A stretch of DNA of 64,000 nucleotides from Actinokineospora globicatena (GCF_024171945.1 NZ_JAMTCR010000005.1:1-64000), one strand, 5' to 3'. Counted from the first letter of the stretch, positions 17,293 to 26,767 are shown. Translations and numbers: made by a program. The notes: a model not told the origin generated them from the letters alone.

Positions 17293-18600
17293 TCAGTCCT
17301 CGTCGGCGAAGCCCGGCTGCCACCTGCTGATGATCGCGCGCATGGAGAACTGGGCGTCGAGCTGGCAGAGGATGCCGGTCGCGCCCGCGGTCACCCGCTG
17401 GACCAGCAGGTACTGCGGCGGCAGGTTCAGCGACCGGCCGGTCTTGAAGTCCTGCCCGCGCAGGTCGCCGACGCGTTCGGCCTGCCGCTGCATCCACGCC
17501 CTGGTGAAGTGGAACGTCTCGACCGAGGCGGGCTCGGCGAACGGCGCCAGGTAGGCCAGCACGTGGTCGGGGTCGAGCCGCATGCCCTCGCGGATGAAGC
17601 CCTCGTCGCGCATCAGCTCCATCAGCTCCGTCGAGCGGCCCTGCAGCGACAACCGGGTCATCGCGCCGAGCGGCCGGGGCAGGCCCTCGGGCAGCCTGGC
17701 CACCGCGCCGAAGTCGATCACGCACAGCCTGCCGTCGGCGGTGAGCATGAAGTTGCCCGGGTGCGGGTCGGAGTGCAGGAGCCCCGCGCGGGCGGGCGAG
17801 GAGAAGTGGAACTCCGAGAGCAGCCTGCCCGCGGTGTCGCGCTCCTCGCGGGTGCCGTCGCGGATGATCGACGCGAGCGGGCGGCCGTCCACCCACTCGG
17901 TGATGGTGACCTTCGGCGCGCTGGCCACCACCCTGGGCACCAGCACCTCCGGGTCACCGGCGAACGCCTTGGCGAACGCGCGCTGGTTCTCCGCCTCGGC
18001 CCGGTAGTCCAGCTCCTCCACCATCCGGTCGGTGAGCTCCTGCAGCAGCGGCTTGATCTCCATGCCCGGGGCGAACGGCTGGAACAACCGGCTGAACCGC
18101 TGCAGCTGGCGCAGGTCCGAGAGCAGCGCCTCGTCCGCGCCGGGGTACTGGACCTTGACCGCCACCACGCGCCCGTCGTGCCAGACCGCGCGGTGCACCT
18201 GGCCGATGCTCGCCGCCGCCGCGGGGATGTCCGAGAACTCGGTGAACCGCGTCGCCCAGCCCCGGCCGAGCTGCTGGGCCAGCACCCGGTGCGTGGTCTG
18301 CGCGCTCATCGGCGGCGCCGCGGCCTGCAGCTTGGTCAGCGCCTCCCGGTACGGCTCGGCCAGTTCGTCGGGCACCGCCGCCTCGAACACCGACAGCGCC
18401 TGGCCGAACTTCATCGCGCCGCCCTTGAGCTGCCCGAGCACGGCGAACAACTGCTCGGCGGTGCGCGCGGACAGCTCGGCGCTGACCGCCTCGGCGCTCT
18501 GCCCGGCCAGCCGCTTGCCCCAGCCGCCGACCGCCCGGCCCGCGACCCCGAGCGGGATGCTGGCCAGCCGAGCGGTCCGCGCGGCGGTCTTGCGTGGCAT
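17293..18600 (-). CDS. ABC1/AarF/UbiB family kinase-like protein
   Basis: 435-residue atypical kinase of the ABC1 (UbiB/COQ8) family. Visible motifs: K-x-G-Q in 'MKFGQALS', the Ala-rich loop 'AAAASIGQVHRA', the ATP-binding Lys in 'VVAVKVQYPG', 'DPHPGNFML' and the metal-binding D-F-G in 'CVIDFGAV'. The homologue beside mycobacterial whiB7 is Rv3197, a WhiB7-regulon gene. Here it is on the opposite strand from whiB7. Substrate unknown; roles in lipid or quinone metabolism and drug tolerance are known or proposed for relatives. ATG 18600 is chosen; the frame continues to GTG 18612. Confidence 0.9.
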   Translation of the reverse strand: MPRKTAARTARLASIPLGVAGRAVGGWGKRLAGQSAEAVSAELSARTAEQLFAVLGQLKGGAMKFGQALSVFEAAVPDELAEPYREALTKLQAAAPPMSAQTTHRVLAQQLGRGWATRFTEFSDIPAAAASIGQVHRAVWHDGRVVAVKVQYPGADEALLSDLRQLQRFSRLFQPFAPGMEIKPLLQELTDRMVEELDYRAEAENQRAFAKAFAGDPEVLVPRVVASAPKVTITEWVDGRPLASIIRDGTREERDTAGRLLSEFHFSSPARAGLLHSDPHPGNFMLTADGRLCVIDFGAVARLPEGLPRPLGAMTRLSLQGRSTELMELMRDEGFIREGMRLDPDHVLAYLAPFAEPASVETFHFTRAWMQRQAERVGDLRGQDFKTGRSLNLPPQYLLVQRVTAGATGILCQLDAQFSMRAIISRWQPGFADED

Positions 18601-18748
18601 CTCGGTCACCACCCGATTGTCCCCCGTCCCGCGCCGCGATCGCAGGTGTTTAGCGGTCCGGATATCGGAAGCAGGCTCACACCCGCCGTCTTCGCCCAGC
18701 TCGGAGCGCGGAACCGGACAGCGGTGCCGAAAGCCCCGGCCCTGGTGG

Positions 18749-19846
18749 TCAGTGACCCTGCGTGGCCTCCTTGGCGGTACGGCCGCGCCCGCGTGACCGG
18801 ATCAGGTGGCGGTAGTCGGGCCTGGTCGCGGCGGCACACGGGCAGTCCGGGTGCGGCGGCCACCGCCGGTGGCTGATCGTCGCCGCCACCGGGTCGAGCT
18901 CCACAGTGGTGTTCCACGTGCTCGGCGTCGGGTCGGTCGGCTCCCGCAACCACGCCGCGGCGCGCAGCACCTGGGCCACGGCGAGACCTGCGGTGGCGTT
19001 GGCGGCGGCCAGGTCGGCGGGCTGGGGACGGCCCGCGAGCTGGGTCGCCAGCACCGGCCAACACGGGTCGCGGTCGGTGCGGTGCTGGTCGGCGCAGTGC
19101 AGGCAACTGCTCACGCCGGGCACGACCAGCGGTCCGACGATCCCGATGCCGTCGCGCACCGCGACCGCCAGGTGCGGCTGGCCCGCGTCGGCCAGGGCGA
19201 GCGCGGTCGCGGGCTCCGGCACCACGGCGTCGGCCAGCACCACCAGATCGGGTCGGAACCGGGTGAACCGCCGGATCCGGACCGCGTGGTCGGCGCCGCT
19301 GACCACCTCGTGCGCGGCGACCACACGCGGCCGGTCGACATCGGCGCCGCTGTACCCGGTGCCCACGTCCTCCGGCCGCACCGACCCGCGCGCGGTCACC
19401 TGCAACCGGCCGACCCCGGACGCGGCGAGCAACCGGGCCACGGCGACGGCGAGCCTGCCGTCACCGTCGACCCGCACGCGTAGTCCCGCGCGAACGCCGG
19501 GCGGCGGCAACCCGGGGTGCAGCGCCGAGGTCAGCGCCTCGGCGGCCAACCGGGGCGGCACCTGCCAGCCGGGAGCCGCCGCGTCGTCGACGAGGCCGTG
19601 GTCGACCAAGTCGCTGACCAGCGCCCTCAGCATCCGCCGGTGGGGTGGGTCCACGCCCGCGACCAGCTCGTCGGTCGTGCGGCCACCGGTGAGCCCGATG
19701 GTCGCCGCGGCCACCGGTTCGGGCAGGCCGCTGAGCACCAGCGCGCACCGGGGGTCGAGGCCGATCTGGAGCTCGCCCTCGCGGCGGCGCAACACGGCGA
19801 GACCGGCGAGCAACCGGGGCCGTCGGGGCAGGGTTCGTCCACGCAT
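18749..19846 (-). CDS. ThiF/cyclodehydratase-like protein (TOMM leader-binding type)
   Basis: 365-residue protein of the ThiF/E1-like group annotated as 'bacteriocin biosynthesis cyclodehydratase domain'. It has a degenerate N-terminal winged-helix-like region (about 1-110) and a Rossmann-like core with 'GDGRLAVAVARLLAASGVG'. It also has two Cys pairs likely to bind zinc: 'SCLHCAD' and 'DCPCAA'. In azole-forming (TOMM) clusters such proteins bind the precursor leader. No precursor peptide, YcaO or dehydrogenase gene is nearby, so this is an orphan. A related gene sits next to the ABC1 gene in mycobacteria, suggesting a conserved non-bacteriocin role (inference). Confidence 0.7.
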   Translation of the reverse strand: MRGRTLPRRPRLLAGLAVLRRREGELQIGLDPRCALVLSGLPEPVAAATIGLTGGRTTDELVAGVDPPHRRMLRALVSDLVDHGLVDDAAAPGWQVPPRLAAEALTSALHPGLPPPGVRAGLRVRVDGDGRLAVAVARLLAASGVGRLQVTARGSVRPEDVGTGYSGADVDRPRVVAAHEVVSGADHAVRIRRFTRFRPDLVVLADAVVPEPATALALADAGQPHLAVAVRDGIGIVGPLVVPGVSSCLHCADQHRTDRDPCWPVLATQLAGRPQPADLAAANATAGLAVAQVLRAAAWLREPTDPTPSTWNTTVELDPVAATISHRRWPPHPDCPCAAATRPDYRHLIRSRGRGRTAKEATQGH

Positions 19847-19956
19847 GGCACCAGGGTGCCCGGTTGGGCCGAACGGCGGATCGAGTTGTCCACAGGTGGA
19901 GAGTCACACCCGCCCGGTCCTCCCGGAGTGTCGGTGTCGACCCTTACGGTTGTGCC

Positions 19957-20487
19957 GTGGCCGAACCCCGCGTCGAGGTGCGCCGGAGCAAACGCAGAAC
20001 CCGCACCGTCACGGCGTACCGCGAAGGTGACACCGTGATCGTCCTCATCCCGGCGAGGCTGTCCAAGAAAGAGGAAGCCCACTGGGTGCAGGAGATGCAG
20101 CGCAGGCTGCTGCGCAGCGAGACCAAGCGCCGCTCCCCGGCCCGCACCTCGGACTCCGCCCTGCTCGAACGCTGCGGCGAGCTGTCCGCCAACTACTTCA
20201 GCGGCCAGTGCCTACCCCGCTCGGTGCGCTGGGTCCCCCCGATGCGCACCAGGTGGGCCTCCTGCACCCCCGTCGACCGCACCATCCGCGTCAGCGAACG
20301 CCTGCGCGAGGTCCCCGCCTGGGTCCTCGACTACGTCCTGGTGCACGAACTCGCCCACCTGCTGGTCCCCGGCCACGGCCCCGACTTCTGGGAACTGGTC
20401 CACGCCTACCCCAGGACCGAACGCGCCGTCGGCTACCTGGAGGGCCTCTCCGCCGCCGCTGGCTGGGGGATCTCGACGGTGGAGTAG
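19957..20487 (+). CDS. YgjP-like (DUF45) metallopeptidase
   Basis: 176-residue zincin of the YgjP/WLM type. The active site 'HELAHLLVPGHGPDFW' gives H-E-x-x-H plus the third His, and is preceded by 'RTRWASCTPVDRTIRVSERL', the family's conserved block. The N-terminus is basic ('VEVRRSKRRTRTV'). Probably cytoplasmic; substrate unknown. GTG 19957 fits the usual start; the frame is open further upstream across the divergent promoter region, which I consider non-coding. It converges on the DUF2342 gene across a hairpin terminator. Confidence 0.88.
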   Translation: MAEPRVEVRRSKRRTRTVTAYREGDTVIVLIPARLSKKEEAHWVQEMQRRLLRSETKRRSPARTSDSALLERCGELSANYFSGQCLPRSVRWVPPMRTRWASCTPVDRTIRVSERLREVPAWVLDYVLVHELAHLLVPGHGPDFWELVHAYPRTERAVGYLEGLSAAAGWGISTVE

Positions 20488-20522
20488 GTCGAGCTCGCTA
20501 GCTGGGACTTCACGGAATGACG

Positions 20523-20564
20523 CGAGGTCGGGTGCCGGTGGGTGAGCACCGGGACCCGACCTCG
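20523..20564. terminator. bidirectional terminator hairpin
   Basis: CGAGGTCGGGTGCCGGTG, a short loop, then CACCGGGACCCGACCTCG: a long stem with one small bulge between two convergent genes. It should serve both strands. Confidence 0.75.
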
Positions 20565-20571
20565 GTTGCAC

Positions 20572-21894
20572 CTACTTGTCGTCCCCGGTCTTGTCTTCCT
20601 CGGGCTTGTCTTCGTCCGCGGCGCGTTCGGACTGTTCGGTGCGTTCGAGTTGGGCGATCGGGTCGTCCGCCGGGGTGGCGCCGAGGCGTTGGGTGAAGTC
20701 GATGGGTTCGTCGAGGTCTTCGGCGGTGGGCATGAGGTCCGGGTGGGCCCAGAGGCCGTCTCGGGTGGTCATGCCGTGCTGGTCGGTGATCATGCGCCAG
20801 AGGGCGGTGGCGGCGCGGAGCCTGCGGGGGCGCAGTTCCAGGCCGACGAGGGTGGCGAAGGTCTGCTCGGCGGGGCCGCCGGAGGCGCGGCGGCGGCGCA
20901 TGGTCTCGCGCAGCGCGTCGGCGCCGGGGAGGCGGTCGGTGACGGCCTCGCCGACGACCAGGTCCACCCAGCCCTCGACCAGGGCGAGCAGGGTCTCCAG
21001 GCGGGCCAGCGCGGCCTGCTGCTCCGGGGTCGTCTTCGGCTCGAGCATGCCCGACTGCATGGCCTGCTCGATGGTGGCCGGGTTCGCCGGGTCGACCTGG
21101 GTCGCCAGCTCCTCCAGCGCGGAGATGTCGACCTTGATGCCGTTGGCGAACTCCTCGACCGCACCGAGCAGCCGCTGCCGCAGCCACGGCACGTGCGCGA
21201 AGAGCCGCTGGTGGGCCGCCTCGCGGGCGGCGATGAACACCATCACCTCGCTGGCCGGCCGCTCCAGGCCCTTGGTGAACTCCTCGATGTTGGCGGGCAG
21301 CAGCGCCGCGGTCGCGTCCGGGCCGAGCGGCAACCCGATGTCGGTGACCGTCAGCACCTCCGACCCCAGCTGCGCCAGCGCGTTGCCCAGCTGCGACCCG
21401 AAGGCCATGCCGCCCATCTGCCCGACCATCGCCAGCAGCGGACCGGCCTGCGCCTTGGCCTCGGCGGGCAGCGCCTCCACCCAGGCACCGGCCATCCGCT
21501 TGGCCACCGGGTCGCACAGCCGCTGCCAGGTCGGCAGGGTGTGCTCCACCCAGTCCTTGGCCGTCCACGCCTTGGTGCTGGTGGCACCGGCGGGCAGCGT
21601 CGTCACCGGGTCGAGCCACATCTCGGCCAGGTGCACCGCGTCGGTGACCGCCGTGTGCGCCTCCGCGGGCGCGGTGAACCCGATCTGCCCGGCGAGCTTC
21701 TGCACCGCGATCTGCTTGGCCAGGTCGTAGTTCACCGGACCGCTCGACGTGCTGGCCTGGCTCATCATCTGGCCGAGCTGGCTGAGCATCTGCCCGAGCT
21801 GGTCGAACGGGTTCTCCTGGCCGTCGCCGCCCTGCTTGCCACGGTCAGGGTCGTCGGGGTTCGGCATGTTGAAGCCGAACGGGAACTCGTTCAT
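20572..21894 (-). CDS. zincin-like metalloprotease family protein (DUF2342)
   Basis: 440 residues, family of mycobacterial Rv3195. The acidic/Gln-rich N-terminus (MNEFPFGFNMPNPDDPDRG...) is followed by a Gln/Met-rich stretch 'LGQMLSQLGQMMSQ' and the conserved 'EWVEALPAEAKAQAGPLLAMV' region. The proposed metal site is 'AAREAAHQRLF', an HExxH-like variant in the order E-A-A-H, rather than classical HExxH, so enzyme activity is uncertain. The charged C-terminus (EDKPEEDKTGDDK) is likely disordered. ATG 21894 is chosen; the open frame upstream overlaps the divergent ylbL start and is not coding. Confidence 0.82.
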   Translation of the reverse strand: MNEFPFGFNMPNPDDPDRGKQGGDGQENPFDQLGQMLSQLGQMMSQASTSSGPVNYDLAKQIAVQKLAGQIGFTAPAEAHTAVTDAVHLAEMWLDPVTTLPAGATSTKAWTAKDWVEHTLPTWQRLCDPVAKRMAGAWVEALPAEAKAQAGPLLAMVGQMGGMAFGSQLGNALAQLGSEVLTVTDIGLPLGPDATAALLPANIEEFTKGLERPASEVMVFIAAREAAHQRLFAHVPWLRQRLLGAVEEFANGIKVDISALEELATQVDPANPATIEQAMQSGMLEPKTTPEQQAALARLETLLALVEGWVDLVVGEAVTDRLPGADALRETMRRRRASGGPAEQTFATLVGLELRPRRLRAATALWRMITDQHGMTTRDGLWAHPDLMPTAEDLDEPIDFTQRLGATPADDPIAQLERTEQSERAADEDKPEEDKTGDDK

Positions 21895-21973
21895 GTGTCC
21901 ACGGTACGCGGCATTCGGGCACGCGCGCCGTCCGGTGATCCGCCCTCGGCGAACGCACGTACCCTGTGACGTC

Positions 21974-23077
21974 GTGAGCACCGCACCCGAGTCACCCACA
22001 CCCCCGCCACCGAGCCCGGACGCGCGGCTGGTGCGCGCGGGCCTCACCCGGCGCGGGTGGACCATCGTGGTCAGCGCCGTGCTCACGGTCGCGTTCCTGC
22101 TGGTCGGCCTGCTGGTGCCGATCCCCTACGTCTCCCTCGGCCCCGGCCCGACCTACGACACCCTCGGTGACGTCGACGGCGTGCCGATCGTGCGCATCGA
22201 GGGCGAGCAGAGCCACCAGACGACCGGTCAGCTGCGGATGACCACGGTGTCGGTCAACGACGAGATCACCCTGTTCGGCGCGCTCGGCCTGTGGGTCAGC
22301 GGCCGGTACGCGGTCGCCCCGCGCGAGGACTACTTCCGCCCGGGGGAGACCGAGGAGCAGATCGAGGAGCAGAACACCAAGCTGTTCCAGGACTCGCAGA
22401 GCAACGCCGAGATCGCCGCGCTGCGCCACCTCAAGTACCCGATGAAGGTCATCGCCGAGCAGATCACCTCGGGCGCCCCCGCCGACAAGGTGCTCGCGCC
22501 GGGTGACCAGCTGCTGGTGGTCAACGGCAAGAACGTCACCGCCGCCGGTGACGTGCGGGCCGCGCTGGCGGGCACGACACCCGGGCAGGGGATCTCCATC
22601 ACCTACAAGCGTGAGGGCAAGGAGCAGACGGCCACCATCACGCTGGCGAACGCGACCGACTTCGGCCAGGAGAAGCGCGACGAGGGCTTCATCGGCCTCG
22701 GCGCGGGCGAGCGCCCGGACGTGGCCTTCAAGACCACCATCCGGTTGCAGAACGTCGGCGGCCCGTCGGCTGGCCTGATCTTCGCGCTGGCCATCGTCGA
22801 CCGGCTCAGCGACGACGACCTCGCCGGTGGCGCCACCATCGCGGGTACCGGGGAGATCGACGCGGCGGGCAACGTCGGCCGCATCGGTGGCATCCCGTTC
22901 AAGATGGTCGCCGCGAAGGAGGCGGGCGTCGAGGTGTTCCTGGTCCCGGACGGCAACTGCGCCGAGGCCAAGGACAACGCGCCCGAGGGGCTGCGCCTGG
23001 TGCGGGTGTCCACCCTGGACGGCGCCGTCCAGGCGCTCAAGGACATCAAGGCCGGTCGACCGGTGCCGAGCTGCTAG
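21974..23077 (+). CDS. YlbL family PDZ-Lon (S16) membrane-anchored protease
   Basis: 367 residues. A transmembrane anchor at about 27-48 ('WTIVVSAVLTVAFLLVGLL') is followed by 'PIPYVSLGPGPTYDTLG', the family signature. A PDZ domain lies at about 160-225 and a Lon-type catalytic domain at the C-terminus. The Ser/Lys dyad is visible: Ser in 'VGGPSAGLIFAL' and Lys in 'GGIPFKMVAAKEAG'. It faces outside the membrane. The mycobacterial counterpart is Rv3194c. GTG 21974 is the start. It converges on the PPA1309 gene with reciprocal CTAG stops. Confidence 0.93.
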   Translation: MSTAPESPTPPPPSPDARLVRAGLTRRGWTIVVSAVLTVAFLLVGLLVPIPYVSLGPGPTYDTLGDVDGVPIVRIEGEQSHQTTGQLRMTTVSVNDEITLFGALGLWVSGRYAVAPREDYFRPGETEEQIEEQNTKLFQDSQSNAEIAALRHLKYPMKVIAEQITSGAPADKVLAPGDQLLVVNGKNVTAAGDVRAALAGTTPGQGISITYKREGKEQTATITLANATDFGQEKRDEGFIGLGAGERPDVAFKTTIRLQNVGGPSAGLIFALAIVDRLSDDDLAGGATIAGTGEIDAAGNVGRIGGIPFKMVAAKEAGVEVFLVPDGNCAEAKDNAPEGLRLVRVSTLDGAVQALKDIKAGRPVPSC

Positions 23078-23589
23078 CGGAAGGTGTCGAGCAGCGCCGT
23101 GGTGAGGTTCTGCGCGAGTCCGGGGTGCTCGACGATCTCGTCGACGCCATCGGCGACCGAGCGCAGCCGCAGCACGCAGGCGACGGACCCGTCGCGCAGC
23201 ACCGCGGCCACCAGCCGGGCCTCCCGCGCCGCCGGGTGGCTGGCCGCCACGGCGCTGACCGCGTCGGTGTCCGCGTCCGGCAGTTCGGCCTCCGCCTCCG
23301 GGGGCAGCATCACGATCTCCTGCGCCAGCGCGCAGCCCAGGACCGCTTCGGGCCACAGGATCGTGCCGAGCGCCGCGCCGAGGTCGCCGTCGGGCAGCGC
23401 GTCCTGCGCGATCGGGGTCAGCGCCGCGTCCGGGTCGACCTGGCCGACCAGGTCGGGCTGCTCGCGCAGCAGGTGCCCGGTCGGCACGAGCGCGAACAGC
23501 TGCGGCGGCTGGTCCCAGCCCCCGGTCGCGACGAACTCCTCCACCTCGCGGGCGGCGGTCGGCAGGTCCTGGGTGCTCACGCCGGACAT
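23074..23589 (-). CDS. PPA1309 family protein
   Basis: 171-residue actinobacterial protein of the PPA1309 family, function unknown. Recognisable segments are 'EEFVATGGWDQPPQLFALV', 'PTGHLLREQPDL' and 'REARLVAAVLRDGSVACVLRLR'. No membrane segment or catalytic motif. ATG 23589 is chosen; GTG 23580 is an alternative. It lies between ylbL and the UPF0182 gene, a conserved actinobacterial arrangement. Its stop overlaps that of ylbL by CTAG. Confidence 0.85.
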   Translation of the reverse strand: MSGVSTQDLPTAAREVEEFVATGGWDQPPQLFALVPTGHLLREQPDLVGQVDPDAALTPIAQDALPDGDLGAALGTILWPEAVLGCALAQEIVMLPPEAEAELPDADTDAVSAVAASHPAAREARLVAAVLRDGSVACVLRLRSVADGVDEIVEHPGLAQNLTTALLDTFR

Positions 23590-23765
23590 GGTGGCAGGGC
23601 CCGCGCGGCCCGCGGGCACCCGGGTTGTCCACAACGCGCCGAGCCATCCACACATTTCGGACACCCGCGCGGGAACCCGGACCGGCCCTAATAGAGTTGA
23701 ACAACCAGGACGGCCCAGCTCGTCCGTGGTGAACGTCGAAAGCCAGCGAACCTGGAGCGTGCCCA

Positions 23766-26753
23766 GTGGCCACTCGGCCCCCGATCGGTCTGCCGAAGCT
23801 GTCCCGGCGCAGTCGGATCTTGCTCATCATCGCCGCCGCGCTGATCCTGCTGCTGTTGGTCGGGTCCCGGTTGCTCAGCACCTACGTGAACTGGTTGTGG
23901 TTCGGTGAGGTCGGGTTCACCTCGGTGTTCACCACCGTGCTGTGGACCAGGATCGCGCTGTTCTTCGCCGTCGGCGCCCTCGTCGGCGGCGCCCTCGCGG
24001 TGAGCCTGTGGGTGGCCTACCGCACCCGCCCGGTGTTCGTGCCGGTGTCGAGCGCGGACGACCCGCTCGCCCGCTACCGCTCCACCATCGTGCAGCGGGT
24101 CCGGCTCTTCGGCATCGGCCTGCCGGTGATCATGGGCCTGATCGCGGGCTCGGCGGCGCAGTCGGACTGGCAGCAGATCCAGCTGCTGCTCAACGGCGGC
24201 GACTTCGGCGTGCGCGACCCGCAGTTCCAGATCGACATCGGCTTCTACGCCTTCACCCTGCCGTTCATCACCTGGCTGATCAGCTGGCTGTTCGTCACCG
24301 TCGCGGTCGCCTTCTTCGGCGCGCTGGTCACGCACTACCTGTTCGGCGGGATCCGGCTCGCGGGCAAGGGCGGTCAGCTCGCCGCCCCGGCGCGCATGCA
24401 GCTGTCCATCACCGCGGGCGTGTTCGTGCTGGTCTACGCGGTCGACTACTTCTTCGAGCGCTACGAGCTGCTGTTCAACAAGCACGACCTGTTCAGCGGC
24501 GCGAACTACACCGACCTCAACGCGGTGCTGCCCGCCAAGCTGATCCTGATGTTCATCGCGGGCTTCTGCGCGGTGGCCTTCTTCGCAGGCGCGTTCCTGC
24601 GCAACCTGCAGCTGCCCGCGATCGCGACCGCGCTGCTGATCCTCTCCGGCATCCTGGTCGGCGCGGCCTGGCCTGCGGTCATCCAGCAGTTCTCGGTGCG
24701 GCCCAACGAGAACACCAAGGAATCGCTGTCCATCCAGCGCAACATCGAGGCGACCAGGTTGGCCTACGGGCTCACCGACAAGACGGTGAAGACCGAGGAC
24801 TACGCGGGTACCACCGACGTCTCGCCAGCCAAGATCCGCTCGGAGCAGAGCAGCTCCAACACCATCTCCAACGTGCGCCTGCTCGACCCGAACATCCTGG
24901 CGCCGACCTTCACCCAGCGCGAGGGCCGGGAGAACTTCTACGGCTTCCCGGAGAAGCTCGACGTCGACCGCTACACCATCGACGGCAAGACCCAGGACTA
25001 CATCGTCGCCGCGCGCGAGATCAAGACCTCCGGGCTCACCGAGACCCAGGGCGGCTGGATCAACCGGCACATGGTCTTCACCCACGGCAACGGGTTCGTG
25101 GCCGCGCCTGCCAACACCATCAACTCGGCGCTGCAGGACTCCAACGACCAGGGCGGCTACCCGGTCTTCAAGGTCAGCGACCTGACCAACGACGGCCCGA
25201 TCAAGGTGACCCAGCCGCGCATCTACTTCGGTGAGCTGGCGACGGACAACTACGCCATCGTCGGCGGCAAGGACAACGGCCGCCCGCTGGAGTACGACAC
25301 CTCCACCAGCACCTTCGGCTACACCGGCGCGGGCGGTGTGCCGATCGACGGGCTGTTCAACAAGCTCGTCTTCGCCGCGCACTACACCGAGCGCAACATC
25401 CTGTTCTCGTCGCAGATCGAGGACGGCGCCAAGATCATGTACAACCGCAACCCGCGGGACCGGGTGAGCTCGGTGGCGCCGTGGCTGACCCTCGACGGCG
25501 ACCCGTACCCGGCGGTGGTCAACGGGAAGATCCTGTGGATCATCGACGGCTACACCACGCTGGAGAACTACCCGTACGCGCAGCGGACCTCGCTCGGCGA
25601 GGCGACCACCGACTCGCTCGACGGCGTGGTCCGGCAGGACAACCGCACCATCAGCTACATCCGCAACTCGGTCAAGGCCACCGTCGACGCCTACGACGGC
25701 ACGGTGAAGCTGTACTCGATCACCGACGACGACCCGGTGCTCAAGGCGTGGCAGGGGGTCTTCCCCGGCACGGTGCTGCCGTCCTCGGAGATCTCCGACG
25801 ACCTGCGCTCGCACTTCCGCTACCCGGAGGACCTGTTCAAGGTCCAGCGCGAACTGCTCTCCAAGTACCACGTGTCCGACGCGGTCGAGTTCTTCTCGCA
25901 GAAGACCTTCTGGAACGTCCCGGCCGACCCGACCGAGGACGGCGCGTCCAACGCGGCCAACAACGGCGCCAAGCAACCGCCGTACTACGTGCTCGCCCAG
26001 GCGCCCGGCCAGACCAAGGCGACCTTCCAGATCACCAGCGCGCTGAACTCGCTCAACCGGCAGTTCCTCGCCTCCTGGGTGTCGGTGTCCTCCGATCCGG
26101 CGGACTACGGGCAGATCAGGGTCTTGCGACTACCCACCTCCGGGGCGGCCCAAGTGGAGGGTCCCGGTCAGGTGCAGAACCGGTTCCAGACCACACCGGA
26201 GGTCGCGGAGAACCGAACGCTGTTCAACAACCCCAGTGTCGCGCCAAGGTTCGGCAACCTGCTGACGCTGCCGGTCGCGGGTGGTCTGCTGTTCGTCGAG
26301 CCGATCTACATCCAGCGCAAGGACGCCAACGCGTTCCCGCAGTTGGCGAGAGTCCTGGTGTCCTTCGGCAACAAGGTCGGGTTCGCGCCGACCATCGATG
26401 AGGCGCTCGACGAGGTGTTCGGCAAGGGCACCGGTGACATCGCGCCCAAGCCGGGGGAGACACCGAACCCACCGAGCAGCACCTCAGCGCCGTCCACAAC
26501 GCCGACCACGACCCCATCACCGGGCACCGGGGGCAGCGAGCTGGACCAGGCCGTGCAGTCGCTCAACGCGGCGATCGCACACCTGCGCCAAGCCCAGCGC
26601 GACGGTGACTTCACCGAGCAGGGCAAGGCGCTGGCCGAACTGGACGCCGCCGCCAAGCAGTACGACGAGGCCAAGGCGAAGGCGGGCGGCCAGACGACCG
26701 CACCGTCCTCGCCGGGCGCATCACCATCGCCCACACCGGCCCCAGGCGGCTGA
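23766..26753 (+). CDS. UPF0182 family large membrane protein
   Basis: 995 residues, family of mycobacterial Rv3193c. Seven or so transmembrane segments occupy the first ~300 residues (for example 'SRILLIIAAALILLLLVGS' and 'IATALLILSGILVGAAW'). A large extracytoplasmic region follows with family blocks such as 'NIEATRLAYGL', 'TYTQREGRENF'-like 'TFTQREGRENFYGFPEKLD' and 'PYYVLAQAPGQTKATFQ'. The tail (about 890-995) is Pro/Thr/Ser-rich linker plus a short helical segment. Function unknown. GTG 23766 is the start. A good terminator follows. Confidence 0.93.
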   Translation: MATRPPIGLPKLSRRSRILLIIAAALILLLLVGSRLLSTYVNWLWFGEVGFTSVFTTVLWTRIALFFAVGALVGGALAVSLWVAYRTRPVFVPVSSADDPLARYRSTIVQRVRLFGIGLPVIMGLIAGSAAQSDWQQIQLLLNGGDFGVRDPQFQIDIGFYAFTLPFITWLISWLFVTVAVAFFGALVTHYLFGGIRLAGKGGQLAAPARMQLSITAGVFVLVYAVDYFFERYELLFNKHDLFSGANYTDLNAVLPAKLILMFIAGFCAVAFFAGAFLRNLQLPAIATALLILSGILVGAAWPAVIQQFSVRPNENTKESLSIQRNIEATRLAYGLTDKTVKTEDYAGTTDVSPAKIRSEQSSSNTISNVRLLDPNILAPTFTQREGRENFYGFPEKLDVDRYTIDGKTQDYIVAAREIKTSGLTETQGGWINRHMVFTHGNGFVAAPANTINSALQDSNDQGGYPVFKVSDLTNDGPIKVTQPRIYFGELATDNYAIVGGKDNGRPLEYDTSTSTFGYTGAGGVPIDGLFNKLVFAAHYTERNILFSSQIEDGAKIMYNRNPRDRVSSVAPWLTLDGDPYPAVVNGKILWIIDGYTTLENYPYAQRTSLGEATTDSLDGVVRQDNRTISYIRNSVKATVDAYDGTVKLYSITDDDPVLKAWQGVFPGTVLPSSEISDDLRSHFRYPEDLFKVQRELLSKYHVSDAVEFFSQKTFWNVPADPTEDGASNAANNGAKQPPYYVLAQAPGQTKATFQITSALNSLNRQFLASWVSVSSDPADYGQIRVLRLPTSGAAQVEGPGQVQNRFQTTPEVAENRTLFNNPSVAPRFGNLLTLPVAGGLLFVEPIYIQRKDANAFPQLARVLVSFGNKVGFAPTIDEALDEVFGKGTGDIAPKPGETPNPPSSTSAPSTTPTTTPSPGTGGSELDQAVQSLNAAIAHLRQAQRDGDFTEQGKALAELDAAAKQYDEAKAKAGGQTTAPSSPGASPSPTPAPGG

Positions 26754-26767
26754 TCCCGCACCACTCA

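Noticed and set aside
18749..19846. Active azole-type RiPP gene cluster
   Set aside because: Only the leader-binding/ThiF-like protein is present; I found no YcaO, dehydrogenase or precursor peptide in the neighbourhood.
21895..22086. N-terminal extension of the DUF2342 protein
   Set aside because: It would run across the divergent ylbL promoter and start; the extra residues look random, and ATG 21894 gives the family start.
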